Origin: Limnohabitans sp.
Lineage (GTDB): Bacteria > Pseudomonadota > Gammaproteobacteria > Burkholderiales > Burkholderiaceae_C
Direction: 5' to 3'
DNA: 37,627 nt
NCBI GenBank assembly: GCA_018882835.1
Contig: VERE01000028.1
Span: forward strand, 1 to 37,627
The notes beneath the pieces are model-generated. The model saw nothing but the letters and a program-made list of their open reading frames with translations. It did not search any database and was not told the origin of the DNA. Of this stretch, positions 1 to 9,527 are shown in pieces. Numbering within the stretch: position 1 is the stretch's first letter; the number at the start of each line of letters is the position of its first letter. The translations under genes and the position numbers were made by a program.

Positions 1-1767
1 TTCTACTGGTTCCTGGTGGGCAACGGCAACCTGACCCCGGACAAAAACCTCGCCACCCTGCTCAACCCCCTGATCGGCCTGGCCTTTGGCTCTTCGCTGA
101 TCTCCATCTTCGCGCGTCTGGGCGGCGGTATCTTCACCAAGGGCGCTGACGTGGGCGCTGACCTGGTGGGCAAGGTTGAAGCCGGTATCCCGGAAGACGA
201 TCCGCGCAACCCGGCGGTGATTGCCGACAACGTGGGCGACAACGTGGGTGACTGCGCCGGCATGGCTGCCGACTTGTTCGAAACCTATGCGGTGACTCTG
301 ATTGCCACCATGGTGCTGGGCGCGCTGATGGTGGCAGCAGCGCCCACGCAAGCGGTGCTGTACCCGCTGGTGCTGGGCGGCGTGTCCATCCTGGCCTCCA
401 TCGTTGGCTGCTTCTTTGTGAAAGCCAGCCCCGGCATGAAGAACGTCATGCCGGCACTGTACAAAGGCCTGATCGTTGCGGGCGTGCTCAGCCTGATCGC
501 CTTTGCCGTGGTCACCTGGACCATGATGCCGGACAACGCCATCAAGGCCGAAGGCTCGCGCATGGCCCTGTTCGGCTCCTGTGTGGTGGGCTTGGTGCTG
601 ACCGCTGCGCTGGTCTGGATCACCGAGTACTACACCGGCACCGACTACGCGCCGGTCAAACACGTGGCGCAAGCCTCCACCACAGGCCACGCGACCAACA
701 TCATCGCCGGCATCGGCGTGTCGATGAAGTCCACCGCCTGGCCAGTGCTGTCGGTCTGCGTAGCCATCATCGCCGCCTATTGGCTGGGCGGCTTGTACGG
801 CATCGCGATTGCCGCCACCTCCATGCTCAGCATGGCTGGCATCATCGTGGCCCTGGACGCCTATGGCCCCATCACCGACAACGCTGGCGGCATTGCCGAG
901 ATGGCCGAACTGCCCTCCAGCGTGCGTGACGTGACCGATCCGCTGGATGCCGTGGGCAACACCACCAAGGCCGTGACCAAGGGCTACGCCATCGGCTCGG
1001 CCGGTTTGGCAGCCCTGGTGCTGTTCGCCGACTACACCCACAAGCTCGAGAGCTACGGCATGGACATCAAGTTCGATTTGTCCGACCCGATGGTGATCGT
1101 GGGCCTGTTCATCGGAGGCTTGATTCCCTACCTCTTTGGCGCCATGGCAATGGAAGCCGTGGGTCGCTCTGCCGGTGCGGTGGTGGAAGAAGTGCGCCGC
1201 CAGTTCCGCGAAATCAAGGGGATCATGGAAGGCACGGCCAAGCCAGAATACGGCCGCGCTGTGGACATGCTGACCACGGCGGCCATCAAGGAGATGATGA
1301 TCCCCTCGCTGTTGCCGGTGATCGTGCCCATTCTGGTGGGCTTGTTCCTCGGACCCAAAGCCCTGGGTGGCTTGCTGATGGGCACCATCGTGACCGGCCT
1401 GTTCGTGGCCATCTCGATGTGTACCGGTGGTGGCGCCTGGGACAATGCGAAAAAGTACATTGAAGACGGCCACCACGGCGGCAAGGGCAGCGACGCCCAC
1501 AAAGCCGCCGTCACGGGCGACACGGTGGGTGACCCCTACAAGGACACTGCCGGCCCGGCCGTGAACCCCCTGATCAAGATCATCAACATCGTGGCTCTGC
1601 TGATCGTGCCTTTGCTGCCTGCTGGCACAGCACCCAAGGCCGCACCGGCAGCGGTGACAACCCCGCCGGCCATCACGGCGCCGGCGCCTGCCAACGCGGC
1701 ACCCGCGGCTGCCCCTGCCGCCGCTGCCCCTGCAGCGGCACCGACAGCGCCCGCCGCTGCCAAATAA
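1..1767 (+). CDS. hppA: K+-insensitive proton-pumping pyrophosphatase, 5'-truncated
   Basis: Integral membrane pyrophosphatase that couples hydrolysis of cytoplasmic pyrophosphate to H+ export. The reading frame is open from base 1, so the N-terminal part lies outside the window; 588 codons remain. Family motifs are visible: the acidic [18 protein letters not shown] segment, the [11 protein letters not shown] segment, and [21 protein letters not shown] near the end. The GNTTKA motif has Lys where K+-dependent enzymes have Ala, which by family knowledge marks the K+-independent class. After the last membrane segment the protein carries about 45 Ala/Pro-rich residues ending PTAPAAAK, a low-complexity tail that I do not regard as part of the catalytic core. 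A strong intrinsic terminator follows the stop codon by 20 bases. Confidence 0.96.
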   Translation, partial: FYWFLVGNGNLTPDKNLATLLNPLIGLAFGSSLISIFARLGGGIFTKGADVGADLVGKVEAGIPEDDPRNPAVIADNVGDNVGDCAGMAADLFETYAVTLIATMVLGALMVAAAPTQAVLYPLVLGGVSILASIVGCFFVKASPGMKNVMPALYKGLIVAGVLSLIAFAVVTWTMMPDNAIKAEGSRMALFGSCVVGLVLTAALVWITEYYTGTDYAPVKHVAQASTTGHATNIIAGIGVSMKSTAWPVLSVCVAIIAAYWLGGLYGIAIAATSMLSMAGIIVALDAYGPITDNAGGIAEMAELPSSVRDVTDPLDAVGNTTKAVTKGYAIGSAGLAALVLFADYTHKLESYGMDIKFDLSDPMVIVGLFIGGLIPYLFGAMAMEAVGRSAGAVVEEVRRQFREIKGIMEGTAKPEYGRAVDMLTTAAIKEMMIPSLLPVIVPILVGLFLGPKALGGLLMGTIVTGLFVAISMCTGGGAWDNAKKYIEDGHHGGKGSDAHKAAVTGDTVGDPYKDTAGPAVNPLIKIINIVALLIVPLLPAGTAPKAAPAAVTTPPAITAPAPANAAPAAAPAAAAPAAAPTAPAAAK

Positions 1768-1787
1768 AGACTTTTCACCCTCTCACA

Positions 1788-1813
1788 AGACCCGCCACGG
1801 CGGGTCTTTTTTT
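1788..1813 (+). terminator. Rho-independent terminator after hppA
   Basis: AGACCCGC and GCGGGTCT form a perfect 8-bp stem around the loop CACG, followed by six further T. It ends the hppA transcript and lies just before the aldehyde dehydrogenase start. Confidence 0.9.
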
Positions 1814-1830
1814 GCGCGAAAATCTACAGC

Positions 1831-3264
1831 ATGCAACATAACTTCATCGCCAATCAAGCCTGCTTGTCCCACTCTCGCCAGACCCTCGCGGTCTTGGACC
1901 CTTCGGATGGCCAGGTGTTCGACGAGCTGCAACGCAGCACCCCGCAAGACATTGACGATGCCGTTCAAGCCGCCCGTGCCTGCTTCGAAGGCCCGTGGTC
2001 ACGCCTGAGTGCCGTCGATCGCAGCCGCCTGCTGATGAAGTTGTCGCAAAGCGTCGCCGCCCATGCCGATGAACTGGCTGCACTGGAGCAGCGCGATTGC
2101 GGCAAGCCCACCAAGCAAGCGCGCGCCGATGCCATGGCACTGGCGCGCTATTTCGAGTTTTATGCCGGCGCCTGTGACAAGCTGCATGGCGAGACCCTGC
2201 CCTACCTGAACGGCTACAGCGTGCTGACCTGGCGCGAGCCCCATGGGGTCACCGGGCACATCGTTCCCTGGAACTACCCCATGCAAATTTTTGGGCGCTG
2301 TGTGGGCGGCGCGCTGGCGGCTGGCAACGTGTGTGTGGTCAAACCCGCAGAAGACGCTTGTCTGTCCTTGCTGCGTGTGGCGCAACTGGCGGCCGAAGCC
2401 GGCTTTCCTGCCGGCGCCATCAACATCGTCACTGGCTATGGCCATGAAGTCGGCGAAGCGCTGGCACGCCATCCTGGCATCGACCACATCAGCTTCACGG
2501 GCAGCCCCAAGATTGGCACCCTGATCCAGCAAGTGGCTGCCGAGCGCCACTGCCCCGTCACGCTGGAACTGGGTGGCAAAAGCCCGCAAATCATTTTTGC
2601 CGATGCCGACCTGGATGCCGCCATCCCGGTGGTCATCAACGCCATCGTGCAGAACTCGGGTCAAACCTGTTCGGCGGGCTCGCGTGTGCTGATCGAGCAA
2701 AGCATTTACGAGCCCTTGCTGCACCGCCTGGGCCAAGCCTTCAAGGCTTTGCGTGCCGGCCCGGCCGCTGCCGACCTCGACTTGGGCCCCTTGATTCGTG
2801 CCACCCAATTGAGCCGCGTGCAAGACTTTCTTTCCCAAGCACAGCGCGACGGCATTGCCGTGGTGGCCCAGGGTGAAATCGCAGCAGGCGCGCCCTCTGG
2901 CGGCTTCTACCAAGCCCCTGTGTTGTTGCGCGACGTGCCCGTGCAGCACCGCCTGGCGCAAGAAGAAGTGTTCGGCCCGGTGCTTTCCGCCATGGCCTTT
3001 GACCACGAAGACCATGCCGTCGAACTGGCCAACGCCACCGCCTTTGGTCTGGTGTCCGGCATTTGGACGCGGGACGGCGGGCGCCAATTCCGCATGGCGC
3101 GCCGTGTCCGCAGTGGCCAGGTGTTCATCAACAACTATGGCGCCGGCGGCGGCGTGGAGTTGCCGTTTGGCGGCGTCAAGTCTTCTGGCCATGGCCGCGA
3201 AAAAGGCTTTGAAGCGCTTTATGGTTTCACCACCTTGAAAACCGTGGCGGTCCGCCACGATTGA
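1831..3264 (+). CDS. NAD(P)-dependent aldehyde dehydrogenase family protein
   Basis: Oxidises an aldehyde to the carboxylic acid with NAD(P)+; the substrate cannot be read from the sequence. The 477-residue length is normal for the soluble ALDH superfamily. Visible catalytic elements are the oxyanion Asn148 in PWNYP, Lys171 of the cofactor site (VVKPAE), the general base Glu246 in LELGGKSP and the nucleophile Cys280 in NSGQTCSAG. The C-terminal PFGGVKSSGHGREKG segment is typical of betaine-aldehyde and gamma-aminobutyraldehyde dehydrogenase-like members. The gene is alone between the hppA terminator and moaA, with 55 bases to the chosen moaA start. I see no convincing ribosome binding site before the ATG. 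Confidence 0.93.
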   Translation: MQHNFIANQACLSHSRQTLAVLDPSDGQVFDELQRSTPQDIDDAVQAARACFEGPWSRLSAVDRSRLLMKLSQSVAAHADELAALEQRDCGKPTKQARADAMALARYFEFYAGACDKLHGETLPYLNGYSVLTWREPHGVTGHIVPWNYPMQIFGRCVGGALAAGNVCVVKPAEDACLSLLRVAQLAAEAGFPAGAINIVTGYGHEVGEALARHPGIDHISFTGSPKIGTLIQQVAAERHCPVTLELGGKSPQIIFADADLDAAIPVVINAIVQNSGQTCSAGSRVLIEQSIYEPLLHRLGQAFKALRAGPAAADLDLGPLIRATQLSRVQDFLSQAQRDGIAVVAQGEIAAGAPSGGFYQAPVLLRDVPVQHRLAQEEVFGPVLSAMAFDHEDHAVELANATAFGLVSGIWTRDGGRQFRMARRVRSGQVFINNYGAGGGVELPFGGVKSSGHGREKGFEALYGFTTLKTVAVRHD

Positions 3265-3319
3265 AGGGCCAAGCCCCTGCGGGCGATAGCGGTTTCACGC
3301 GCTGTTGCACAATCAGAAC

Positions 3320-4486
3320 ATGGCTGAACGCATCATTCCCCTGGTTGACCAGCGCCTGAAAGCACTGCAACCGACAATCCCCGCTCGGGCCGTCTCGCCC
3401 ACGGGTTTGCTGGGCGATGGCTTGGGCCGCCCCTTGCGGGACTTGCGCATCAGCGTCACCGACCGTTGCAACTTCCGCTGCAATTACTGCATGCCCAAGG
3501 AAGTGTTCAACGCCGACTATCCCTATTTGCCGCACAGCGCTCTGCTCTCGTTTGAAGAAATCACGCGGCTGGCCCATTTGTTTGTAGGCCACGGTGTGAA
3601 GAAATTGCGGCTCACCGGCGGTGAGCCTTTGCTGCGCAAGAACCTGGAAATTTTGGTGGCACAACTGGCTCAGCTGCGAACACCTGAAGGGGCGCCACTG
3701 GACCTGACCCTGACCACCAATGGGGCGTTGCTGGCCCGCAAAGCCCAGGCCCTCAAAGACGCCGGCTTGAACCGGGTCACGGTCAGCCTGGACGGGCTGG
3801 ACGATGCCGTTTTCCGGCGCATGAACGATGTGGATTTTCCCGTTGCCGAAGTGCTCGAGGGCATTGATGCCGCACGCGCAGTGGGCTTGGGCGTGGACGG
3901 GCAAGGCCGGCCTTCGGGCATCAAGATCAACATGGTGGTCAAGCGCACCACCAATGTGGACCAGATCCTTCCCATGGCGCGCCATTTCCGTGGCACGGGC
4001 ATGACCTTACGCTTCATTGAGTACATGGACGTGGGCAGCACCAACGGGTGGCGCATGGACGATGTGCTGCCTTCAGCCGATGTGATTCGCTTGCTGCAAA
4101 CCGAATTCCCCTTGGTGCCATTGGAGCCCAGCGCGCCGGGCGAAACCGCCGAACGCTGGGGCTATGCCAACGCCCAAGGCGTGCATGACCCGGCACTGGG
4201 TGAAGTCGGTGTGATCAGCAGTGTCACCCAGGCCTTTTGCCAGGATTGCAACCGTGCCCGTCTGTCCACAGAGGGCAAGCTGTACCTCTGCCTGTTCGCC
4301 ACCCAGGGCTATGACCTGCGGGAACTGCTGCGCAATGGCACCGCCGACACAGACCTGTCCTCGGCCATCGCACACATCTGGCAAGGCCGCCAAGACCGCT
4401 ACTCCGAACTGCGCGGCCAAGGGCTGCTGGACACAGCCAGCGACGGCGCAGGCCGCAAAGTTGAAATGAGCTACATCGGAGGATGA
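3320..4486 (+). CDS. moaA: GTP 3',8-cyclase MoaA (molybdenum cofactor biosynthesis)
   Basis: Radical-SAM enzyme that starts molybdopterin synthesis by converting GTP to 3',8-cyclo-7,8-dihydro-GTP. The N-terminal radical-SAM cluster ligands are Cys50, Cys54 and Cys57 ([10 protein letters not shown]), followed by the SAM-binding LTGGEPLLR. The second 4Fe-4S cluster is bound by Cys in [11 protein letters not shown] and the later LYLCLF. The protein ends in the conserved Gly-Gly tail needed for activity in this family. I chose the ATG at 3320 (388 residues); an in-frame TTG at 3305 would add five residues, and neither has a clear Shine-Dalgarno sequence. It is the first gene of moaA-mobA-moeA, and its last codons double as the ribosome binding site of mobA. 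Confidence 0.97.
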   Translation: MAERIIPLVDQRLKALQPTIPARAVSPTGLLGDGLGRPLRDLRISVTDRCNFRCNYCMPKEVFNADYPYLPHSALLSFEEITRLAHLFVGHGVKKLRLTGGEPLLRKNLEILVAQLAQLRTPEGAPLDLTLTTNGALLARKAQALKDAGLNRVTVSLDGLDDAVFRRMNDVDFPVAEVLEGIDAARAVGLGVDGQGRPSGIKINMVVKRTTNVDQILPMARHFRGTGMTLRFIEYMDVGSTNGWRMDDVLPSADVIRLLQTEFPLVPLEPSAPGETAERWGYANAQGVHDPALGEVGVISSVTQAFCQDCNRARLSTEGKLYLCLFATQGYDLRELLRNGTADTDLSSAIAHIWQGRQDRYSELRGQGLLDTASDGAGRKVEMSYIGG

Positions 4487-4491
4487 TCCTT

Positions 4492-5124
4492 GTGAGCCAC
4501 CCCACCTTCTCCTCCCAAGACGTCACCGGCATCATTTTGGCAGGCGGTCGAGGCTCGCGCATGGGGGGTGTGGACAAGGGCTTGCAAAATTTCCAAGGCA
4601 TGCCCATGGCCTTGACCGCACTCATGCGGCTTGGCCCGCAGGTGAGCGAGGTCATGATCAATGCCAACCGCAATTTGTCGGCGTATGAATCCTTTGGCAC
4701 GGCTGTCTGGCCTGATGGGCTGGCAGACTTTGCCGGACCGCTGGCCGGTTTTCTGGTGGGGCTGGAGCGCGCCGAAACCCCTTACCTGGTGACCATTCCT
4801 TGTGACTGGCCGGGCTTTCCCCTGGACCTGGTGCAGCGCCTGGGTGATGCGCTGATGGCGCAAGACGCCGAGATTGCCATGGCCGCCGCCCCTGAAACAG
4901 ACCGCGAAGGACTGATCCGCGTGCGCACCCAGCCGGTGTTCTGCCTGCTGAAAACCGACTTGCTGGAAAGCCTGGTGCGATTCACTCACGGCGGTGGCCG
5001 AAAAATTGATGCCTGGACAGCTTTGCACAAAACCGTGGTGGTGGCCTTCGACACGCCAGATGATGCGCCCCAAGCCTTCGCCAACGTCAACACCTTGACC
5101 GATTTGCAAGCGCTCGAAGGTTGA
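4492..5124 (+). CDS. mobA: Molybdenum cofactor guanylyltransferase MobA
   Basis: Transfers GMP from GTP to molybdenum-molybdopterin, giving the MGD cofactor used by DMSO-reductase-family enzymes. The nucleotide-binding signature [15 protein letters not shown] is near the N-terminus, and [18 protein letters not shown] and [10 protein letters not shown] follow as in the family; 210 residues. The start is decided by the ribosome binding site: GGAGG at 4478-4482 abuts an ATG at 4483 (spacing zero) but sits nine bases before the GTG at 4492, so the GTG start giving MSHPTFSSQ is preferred. The gene begins six bases after the moaA stop and its stop nearly touches moeA. Confidence 0.95.
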   Translation: MSHPTFSSQDVTGIILAGGRGSRMGGVDKGLQNFQGMPMALTALMRLGPQVSEVMINANRNLSAYESFGTAVWPDGLADFAGPLAGFLVGLERAETPYLVTIPCDWPGFPLDLVQRLGDALMAQDAEIAMAAAPETDREGLIRVRTQPVFCLLKTDLLESLVRFTHGGGRKIDAWTALHKTVVVAFDTPDDAPQAFANVNTLTDLQALEG

Positions 5125-5132
5125 ATGCCCTG

Positions 5133-6404
5133 ATGAAAACGCTGGATCAAATCGCCGCCGCCTTGCAAGGCTACGACCCCCAAGCCTTGCCGGTTGAACA
5201 AGTGCATGCTTTTCTGCAGGCGCTGGTCACCACGTTGCCGGCCACTGCTTCCGAGGCCGTGCCGCTGTTCGAAGCCCTGGATCGGGTGCTGGCCCGCGAT
5301 GTGGTCTCTCCCATCGATGTCCCTGCCCACGACAACTCTGCCATGGACGGCTACGCTTTCAACGGACAAGCCCTGCAAGCTCCCAATGAAACCACCTTGA
5401 AGGTGGTGGGCACTGCGTTTGCTGGCAAAGCCTGGCAAGGGCATGTGCAAGCGGGCGAATGTTTGCGCATCATGACCGGGGCCATCTTGCCCGAGGGCCT
5501 GGACACCGTGGTGCCACAAGAACTGACGCGCGTCAGTGATGACTGCATCACCATCCCAGCAAACCTGTTGAAGCCGGGCGACAACCGCCGCTTGCGTGGC
5601 GAAGACCTGCGCCACAACGAAGCCGCCCTGACCAAAGGCCAACGCCTCACCCCCGCCGCCCTGGGCTTGGTGGCCAGCCTGGGGCTGCCGCAAGTCCAGG
5701 TGATGCGCCGTTTGCGCGTGGCCTATTTCTCCACCGGTGACGAGGTCTTGAGCCTGGGCGAGCCGCCGCGCGAGGGCGCCATCTATGACAGCAATCGCTA
5801 CACCGTCTTTGGCATGTTGCGACGCCTGGGGTGTGAAGTGCTGGACATGGGCGTCGTCCCAGACGACCCGGTTCAGCTCGAGCAGGCTTTCTCGGAAGCG
5901 GCAAAGCAAGCCGATGCAGTCATCACCAGCGGTGGCGTCAGCGTTGGCGAGGCCGATTTCACCAAGGCCATGATGAAAAAACTGGGCGATGTGGCGTTTT
6001 GGAAAATTGCCATGCGCCCGGGCCGTCCCATGGCTGTGGGCCGCATTGGCCAGGCGGTACTCTTTGGACTGCCGGGCAATCCCGTCGCAGTCATGGTCAC
6101 CTTCCTGGCCTTCGTTCGGCCGGCCTTGCTGCAAATGATGGGCTGCACTGACGCGCCGCCACCGTTGCTGAAAGCCCGCAGCCTGGAAGCCATGCGCAAA
6201 AAGCCAGGGCGCACCGAGTACCAGCGCGGCGTTGTCATGCGCAATGCGCAAGGTCAGCTGGAAGTTCGCACCACTGGCAACCAAGGCTCAGGCGTCCTGA
6301 GCTCCATGGTTCAAGGCAACGGCCTGATCGTGTTGCACCACGCTCAAGGCAATGTGGCCTTGGGGGATGAAGTCGATGTTCTGATGTTTGAAGGCGCGAT
6401 CTGA
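5133..6404 (+). CDS. moeA: Molybdopterin molybdenumtransferase MoeA
   Basis: Inserts molybdate into adenylylated molybdopterin, the last common step of Mo-cofactor synthesis. Family motifs appear in order: DNSAMDGYAF, MTGAILPEGLDTVVPQE, the MoCF-binding-domain stretch YFSTGDEVLSLG, ITSGGVSVGEADF and the closing FGLPGNPVAVMVTF, then a C-terminal beta-barrel domain (domain IV). The 423-residue length from the ATG at 5133 is normal. An alternative TTG at 5121 would overlap the mobA stop by four bases. GAAGG at 5116-5120 is the only upstream purine block and is 12 bases from the ATG. The gene ends three bases before the convergent RND permease, with no hairpin between them. Confidence 0.96.
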   Translation: MKTLDQIAAALQGYDPQALPVEQVHAFLQALVTTLPATASEAVPLFEALDRVLARDVVSPIDVPAHDNSAMDGYAFNGQALQAPNETTLKVVGTAFAGKAWQGHVQAGECLRIMTGAILPEGLDTVVPQELTRVSDDCITIPANLLKPGDNRRLRGEDLRHNEAALTKGQRLTPAALGLVASLGLPQVQVMRRLRVAYFSTGDEVLSLGEPPREGAIYDSNRYTVFGMLRRLGCEVLDMGVVPDDPVQLEQAFSEAAKQADAVITSGGVSVGEADFTKAMMKKLGDVAFWKIAMRPGRPMAVGRIGQAVLFGLPGNPVAVMVTFLAFVRPALLQMMGCTDAPPPLLKARSLEAMRKKPGRTEYQRGVVMRNAQGQLEVRTTGNQGSGVLSSMVQGNGLIVLHHAQGNVALGDEVDVLMFEGAI

Positions 6405-6407
6405 ATC

Positions 6408-9400
6408 TCAGTGTTCGTGCGCATGCACCACCGTCTTGATGGCGCCAGGTGTGGACTTGCGCGCAAACAGTGTGTACATGGTGGGCACCACAAAAATGGT
6501 CAACAGCGTGCCCAGCGACATCCCGCCCACAATCACCCAGCCAATCTGACGCCGACTTTCAGCGCCAGCCCCGGTGGCCAAGGCCAGCGGAATGGCGCCC
6601 AGCACCATGGCACCGGTGGTCATCAGGATCGGGCGCAAGCGCAAGGTGGCCGCTTTTTGCACCGCTTCCATGGTGGCCAGGCCTTCCATGCGCAATTGAT
6701 TGCTGAATTCCACGATCAAAATACCGTGCTTGGTGATCAAGCCCACCAGCGTGATCAGGCCAATCTGACTGAACACGTTGAGCGTTCCTCCGGACCATTG
6801 CAAGGCTAGCAAAGCGCCCACCATGGACAAAGGAACAGACAGCATGATCACCAGCGGATCGATGAAGCTTTCAAATTGCGCTGCCAGCACCAAAAAGATG
6901 AACAACAATGCCAGCACAAACACGATGGCCAGGGAGCCAGAAGATTTTGTGAACTCGCGCGAGGTGCCATTCAGGTCCGTGGAATAGCCAGGCTTGAGCA
7001 CCTTCTTGGAAGTTTCGCGCATGAAATCCAGTGCTTCACCCAGCGAGTAGGTAGGCGCCAGGTTGGCTGTGATGGACGCACTGCGGCGTTGGCTGAAGTG
7101 GTTCAACTCTCGTGGCACCACCACTTCCTTGATTTTGACCAGGGCTGACAGCGGAATCATGGCGTCGTTGCGGCCGCGCACAAAAATCTTTTCGATGTCA
7201 TCGGGCGTGTCGCGCTGGGTGGTGTTGGTTTGCACGATCACATCGTATTGGTCACCCTCCCGCTTGTAACGCGTCACTTGGCGCCCGCCCATCATGGTCT
7301 CCACGGCGCGAGCAATCGCGTCAACGGGCACGCCCATGTCAGCGGCACGTTCGCGGTCGACCTCCATGCTGATTTCGGGCTTGTTCAAGCGCAAGTCGGT
7401 GTCCACGCTGATGATGCCTGGGTTTTTGGCCAACTCATCCTGGAAAGCACGCACCACTTGGGCCAAGTTCTGATAGCTGTCAGAGGTGAGGATCACAAAG
7501 TTCACGGGGCGCTCACGGAATGGCTGACCCAGCGAGGGCGGTGTGATGGGGAAAGCCGTCACGCCCGGCAACGAGGTCAACGCGGGTGTGATTTCCCGGG
7601 CAATTTCCATGGTGCTTTTCTTGCGCTGTTCCCAGGGCAAAGCACGGTAAAAAACGTTGCCTTGGGCCACCGTGGGGTTACCCACCACGGTGAACAGCCG
7701 GTCGAATTCTTCGTACTTGCCGCCCATTTTTTCAATGGTCTGGGCGTAGCGCGTGGTGTAGTCCATGGTCGCGCCATCGGGGCCGTTGATGACGGTCAGA
7801 ATCACCCCGCGGTCTTCAATCGGCGACAACTCACTTTTGGTTGCCATCAACAGTTGCCAGGTCCCCACCGCTGCGGACAGCATGATGGCGACCACAAACC
7901 AGCGACGTGACAGAGCGAAGGACCCCATTTTCATGGGTGACAAAGTCCAATGCAGGATGCGGCCGTAGCCATTGGAGATGGCCACCAGAACGACTTCCAT
8001 CTTGCGGTCAAACCAGGTGGGGTTATCGACGTGCTTGAGCAACTTGGAGCACATCATGGGCGACAAGGTCAGCGCCACAAAGCCGGACACAATCACCGAG
8101 CCCGCCAGCGCCAATGCGAACTCCGTGAACAAGCGCCCGGTACGCCCGGGCGTGAAAGCCAAGGGCGCATACACAGCGGCGAGTGTGACCGTCATGGCCA
8201 CCACGGCAAAGCCAATTTCCTTGGCGCCGCGAATAGACGCCTCGAAGGGGGACATGCCATCTTCGATGTGACGGTAAATGTTTTCCAACACCACGATGGC
8301 ATCGTCCACCACCAGGCCAATGGCCAGTACCAGCGCCAACATGGTCAGGGAGTTGACGGTGAAACCGCACAAAGCCATGAGGGCAAAGGTTCCGATCAAG
8401 GACACCGGAATGGTCACCAGTGGAATGATCGAGGCGCGAAAAGTTCGCAGGAAAACAAAGATCACCAAAGCCACCAGCACCATCGCCTCAAAAATGGTTT
8501 GGTAAACCGCCTTGATGGAGCGGTCAATGAAGACCGAGTTGTCATTGGCAATATCGATGTCAATGCCGGGGGGTAAATTTTCTTTGATGCGCGGGATCAT
8601 GGCTCGAATGGCAGCGCTCAAGTCCAGCGGGTTGGCGGTGGCATTTCGTATCACCCCCAGAGTGATGGCGTCTTTGCCATTCAGGCGCGTGGAAGTCCGC
8701 TCGGACTGAGCGCCTTGCTCAACCCGGGCGACATCCCTGATCCGAACCGGCATGCCATTGACGGTCCTGATCACGATTTGGCCGAACTCCACAGGACGCT
8801 GCAAGTCGGTGGCGGCCGTGACGTTGAACTCGCGCAGACGGCTCTCGATGCGGCCAGCTGGCACTTCAATATTGGAGCGCCGCAAGGCGTCCTCGACATC
8901 CTGGGTGGTCAGTTTAAAGGCCGCCAGACGATCAGGATCCAGCCAGATGCGCATGGAATATTTGCGCTCGCCAAACACCCGCACGTCAGAGGCACCAGGC
9001 GCGGTTTGCATCATGGGCTTGGCAATGCGGTTGGCCAGGTCGGTGATTTGCAAAACATCCAATGTGTCAGAGCTGAAAGACAGCCAGATCACGGGGAAGG
9101 CATCGGCCTCCACCTTGGCGATGACAGGCTCATCAATGCCCTGAGGCAAACGTTGGCGAACCCGCGAGACTTTGTCTCGTACATCGGCCGCTGCCGAATC
9201 CGGGTCGCGTGACAGCACGAAGTTGACGGTGATCTGGCTTTGTTCCTGGCGGCTGATGGAAGTGATGACATCCACCCCTTCAATGCCCGACAGGGAATCT
9301 TCCAACACCTTGGTGACCTGGGATTCCACCACGGCGCTGGAGGCTCCGACATACTTGGTCTCGACCGTGACCACGGGGTTGTCGATTTTTGGATACTCAC

Positions 9401-9503
9401 GCACATTCAGGCGCATGAACGACACAAACCCGACCAGCAAAATCAGCAGGGAGAGCACGGTGGCAAACACCGGACGTCGTATCGATACCTCAGGCAGTTG
9501 CAT
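6408..9503 (-). CDS. RND efflux transporter permease (HAE-1 / AcrB-like)
   Basis: Inner-membrane proton-driven drug or solute pump of the resistance-nodulation-division superfamily; 1031 residues is full length. It starts MQLPEVSIRRPVFA with the usual first membrane helix. TM4 contains the paired aspartates of the proton relay in GLVVDDAIVVLENIYRH, and the C-terminal half contains the relay Lys in LVGLITKHGILIVEF. Two large periplasmic porter loops flank the membrane blocks as expected. AAGGA lies eight bases before the ATG. The adaptor gene is 24 bases upstream on the same strand, so both are one operon. No outer-membrane factor gene is adjacent, so a TolC-type partner must be encoded elsewhere. 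The substrate cannot be predicted. Confidence 0.95.
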   Translation of the reverse strand: MQLPEVSIRRPVFATVLSLLILLVGFVSFMRLNVREYPKIDNPVVTVETKYVGASSAVVESQVTKVLEDSLSGIEGVDVITSISRQEQSQITVNFVLSRDPDSAAADVRDKVSRVRQRLPQGIDEPVIAKVEADAFPVIWLSFSSDTLDVLQITDLANRIAKPMMQTAPGASDVRVFGERKYSMRIWLDPDRLAAFKLTTQDVEDALRRSNIEVPAGRIESRLREFNVTAATDLQRPVEFGQIVIRTVNGMPVRIRDVARVEQGAQSERTSTRLNGKDAITLGVIRNATANPLDLSAAIRAMIPRIKENLPPGIDIDIANDNSVFIDRSIKAVYQTIFEAMVLVALVIFVFLRTFRASIIPLVTIPVSLIGTFALMALCGFTVNSLTMLALVLAIGLVVDDAIVVLENIYRHIEDGMSPFEASIRGAKEIGFAVVAMTVTLAAVYAPLAFTPGRTGRLFTEFALALAGSVIVSGFVALTLSPMMCSKLLKHVDNPTWFDRKMEVVLVAISNGYGRILHWTLSPMKMGSFALSRRWFVVAIMLSAAVGTWQLLMATKSELSPIEDRGVILTVINGPDGATMDYTTRYAQTIEKMGGKYEEFDRLFTVVGNPTVAQGNVFYRALPWEQRKKSTMEIAREITPALTSLPGVTAFPITPPSLGQPFRERPVNFVILTSDSYQNLAQVVRAFQDELAKNPGIISVDTDLRLNKPEISMEVDRERAADMGVPVDAIARAVETMMGGRQVTRYKREGDQYDVIVQTNTTQRDTPDDIEKIFVRGRNDAMIPLSALVKIKEVVVPRELNHFSQRRSASITANLAPTYSLGEALDFMRETSKKVLKPGYSTDLNGTSREFTKSSGSLAIVFVLALLFIFLVLAAQFESFIDPLVIMLSVPLSMVGALLALQWSGGTLNVFSQIGLITLVGLITKHGILIVEFSNQLRMEGLATMEAVQKAATLRLRPILMTTGAMVLGAIPLALATGAGAESRRQIGWVIVGGMSLGTLLTIFVVPTMYTLFARKSTPGAIKTVVHAHEH

Positions 9504-9527
9504 GACGGGTCCTTGTGTGTCTGTCGG

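Noticed and set aside
1999-3258. Long open frame on the minus strand opposite the aldehyde dehydrogenase
   Set aside because: It is antisense to a gene with full catalytic motifs. Its composition and lack of any recognisable motif are typical of shadow frames in GC-rich coding DNA.
4986-6284. 432-codon open frame opposite moeA
   Set aside because: Shadow frame of moeA; no motif, no ribosome binding site.
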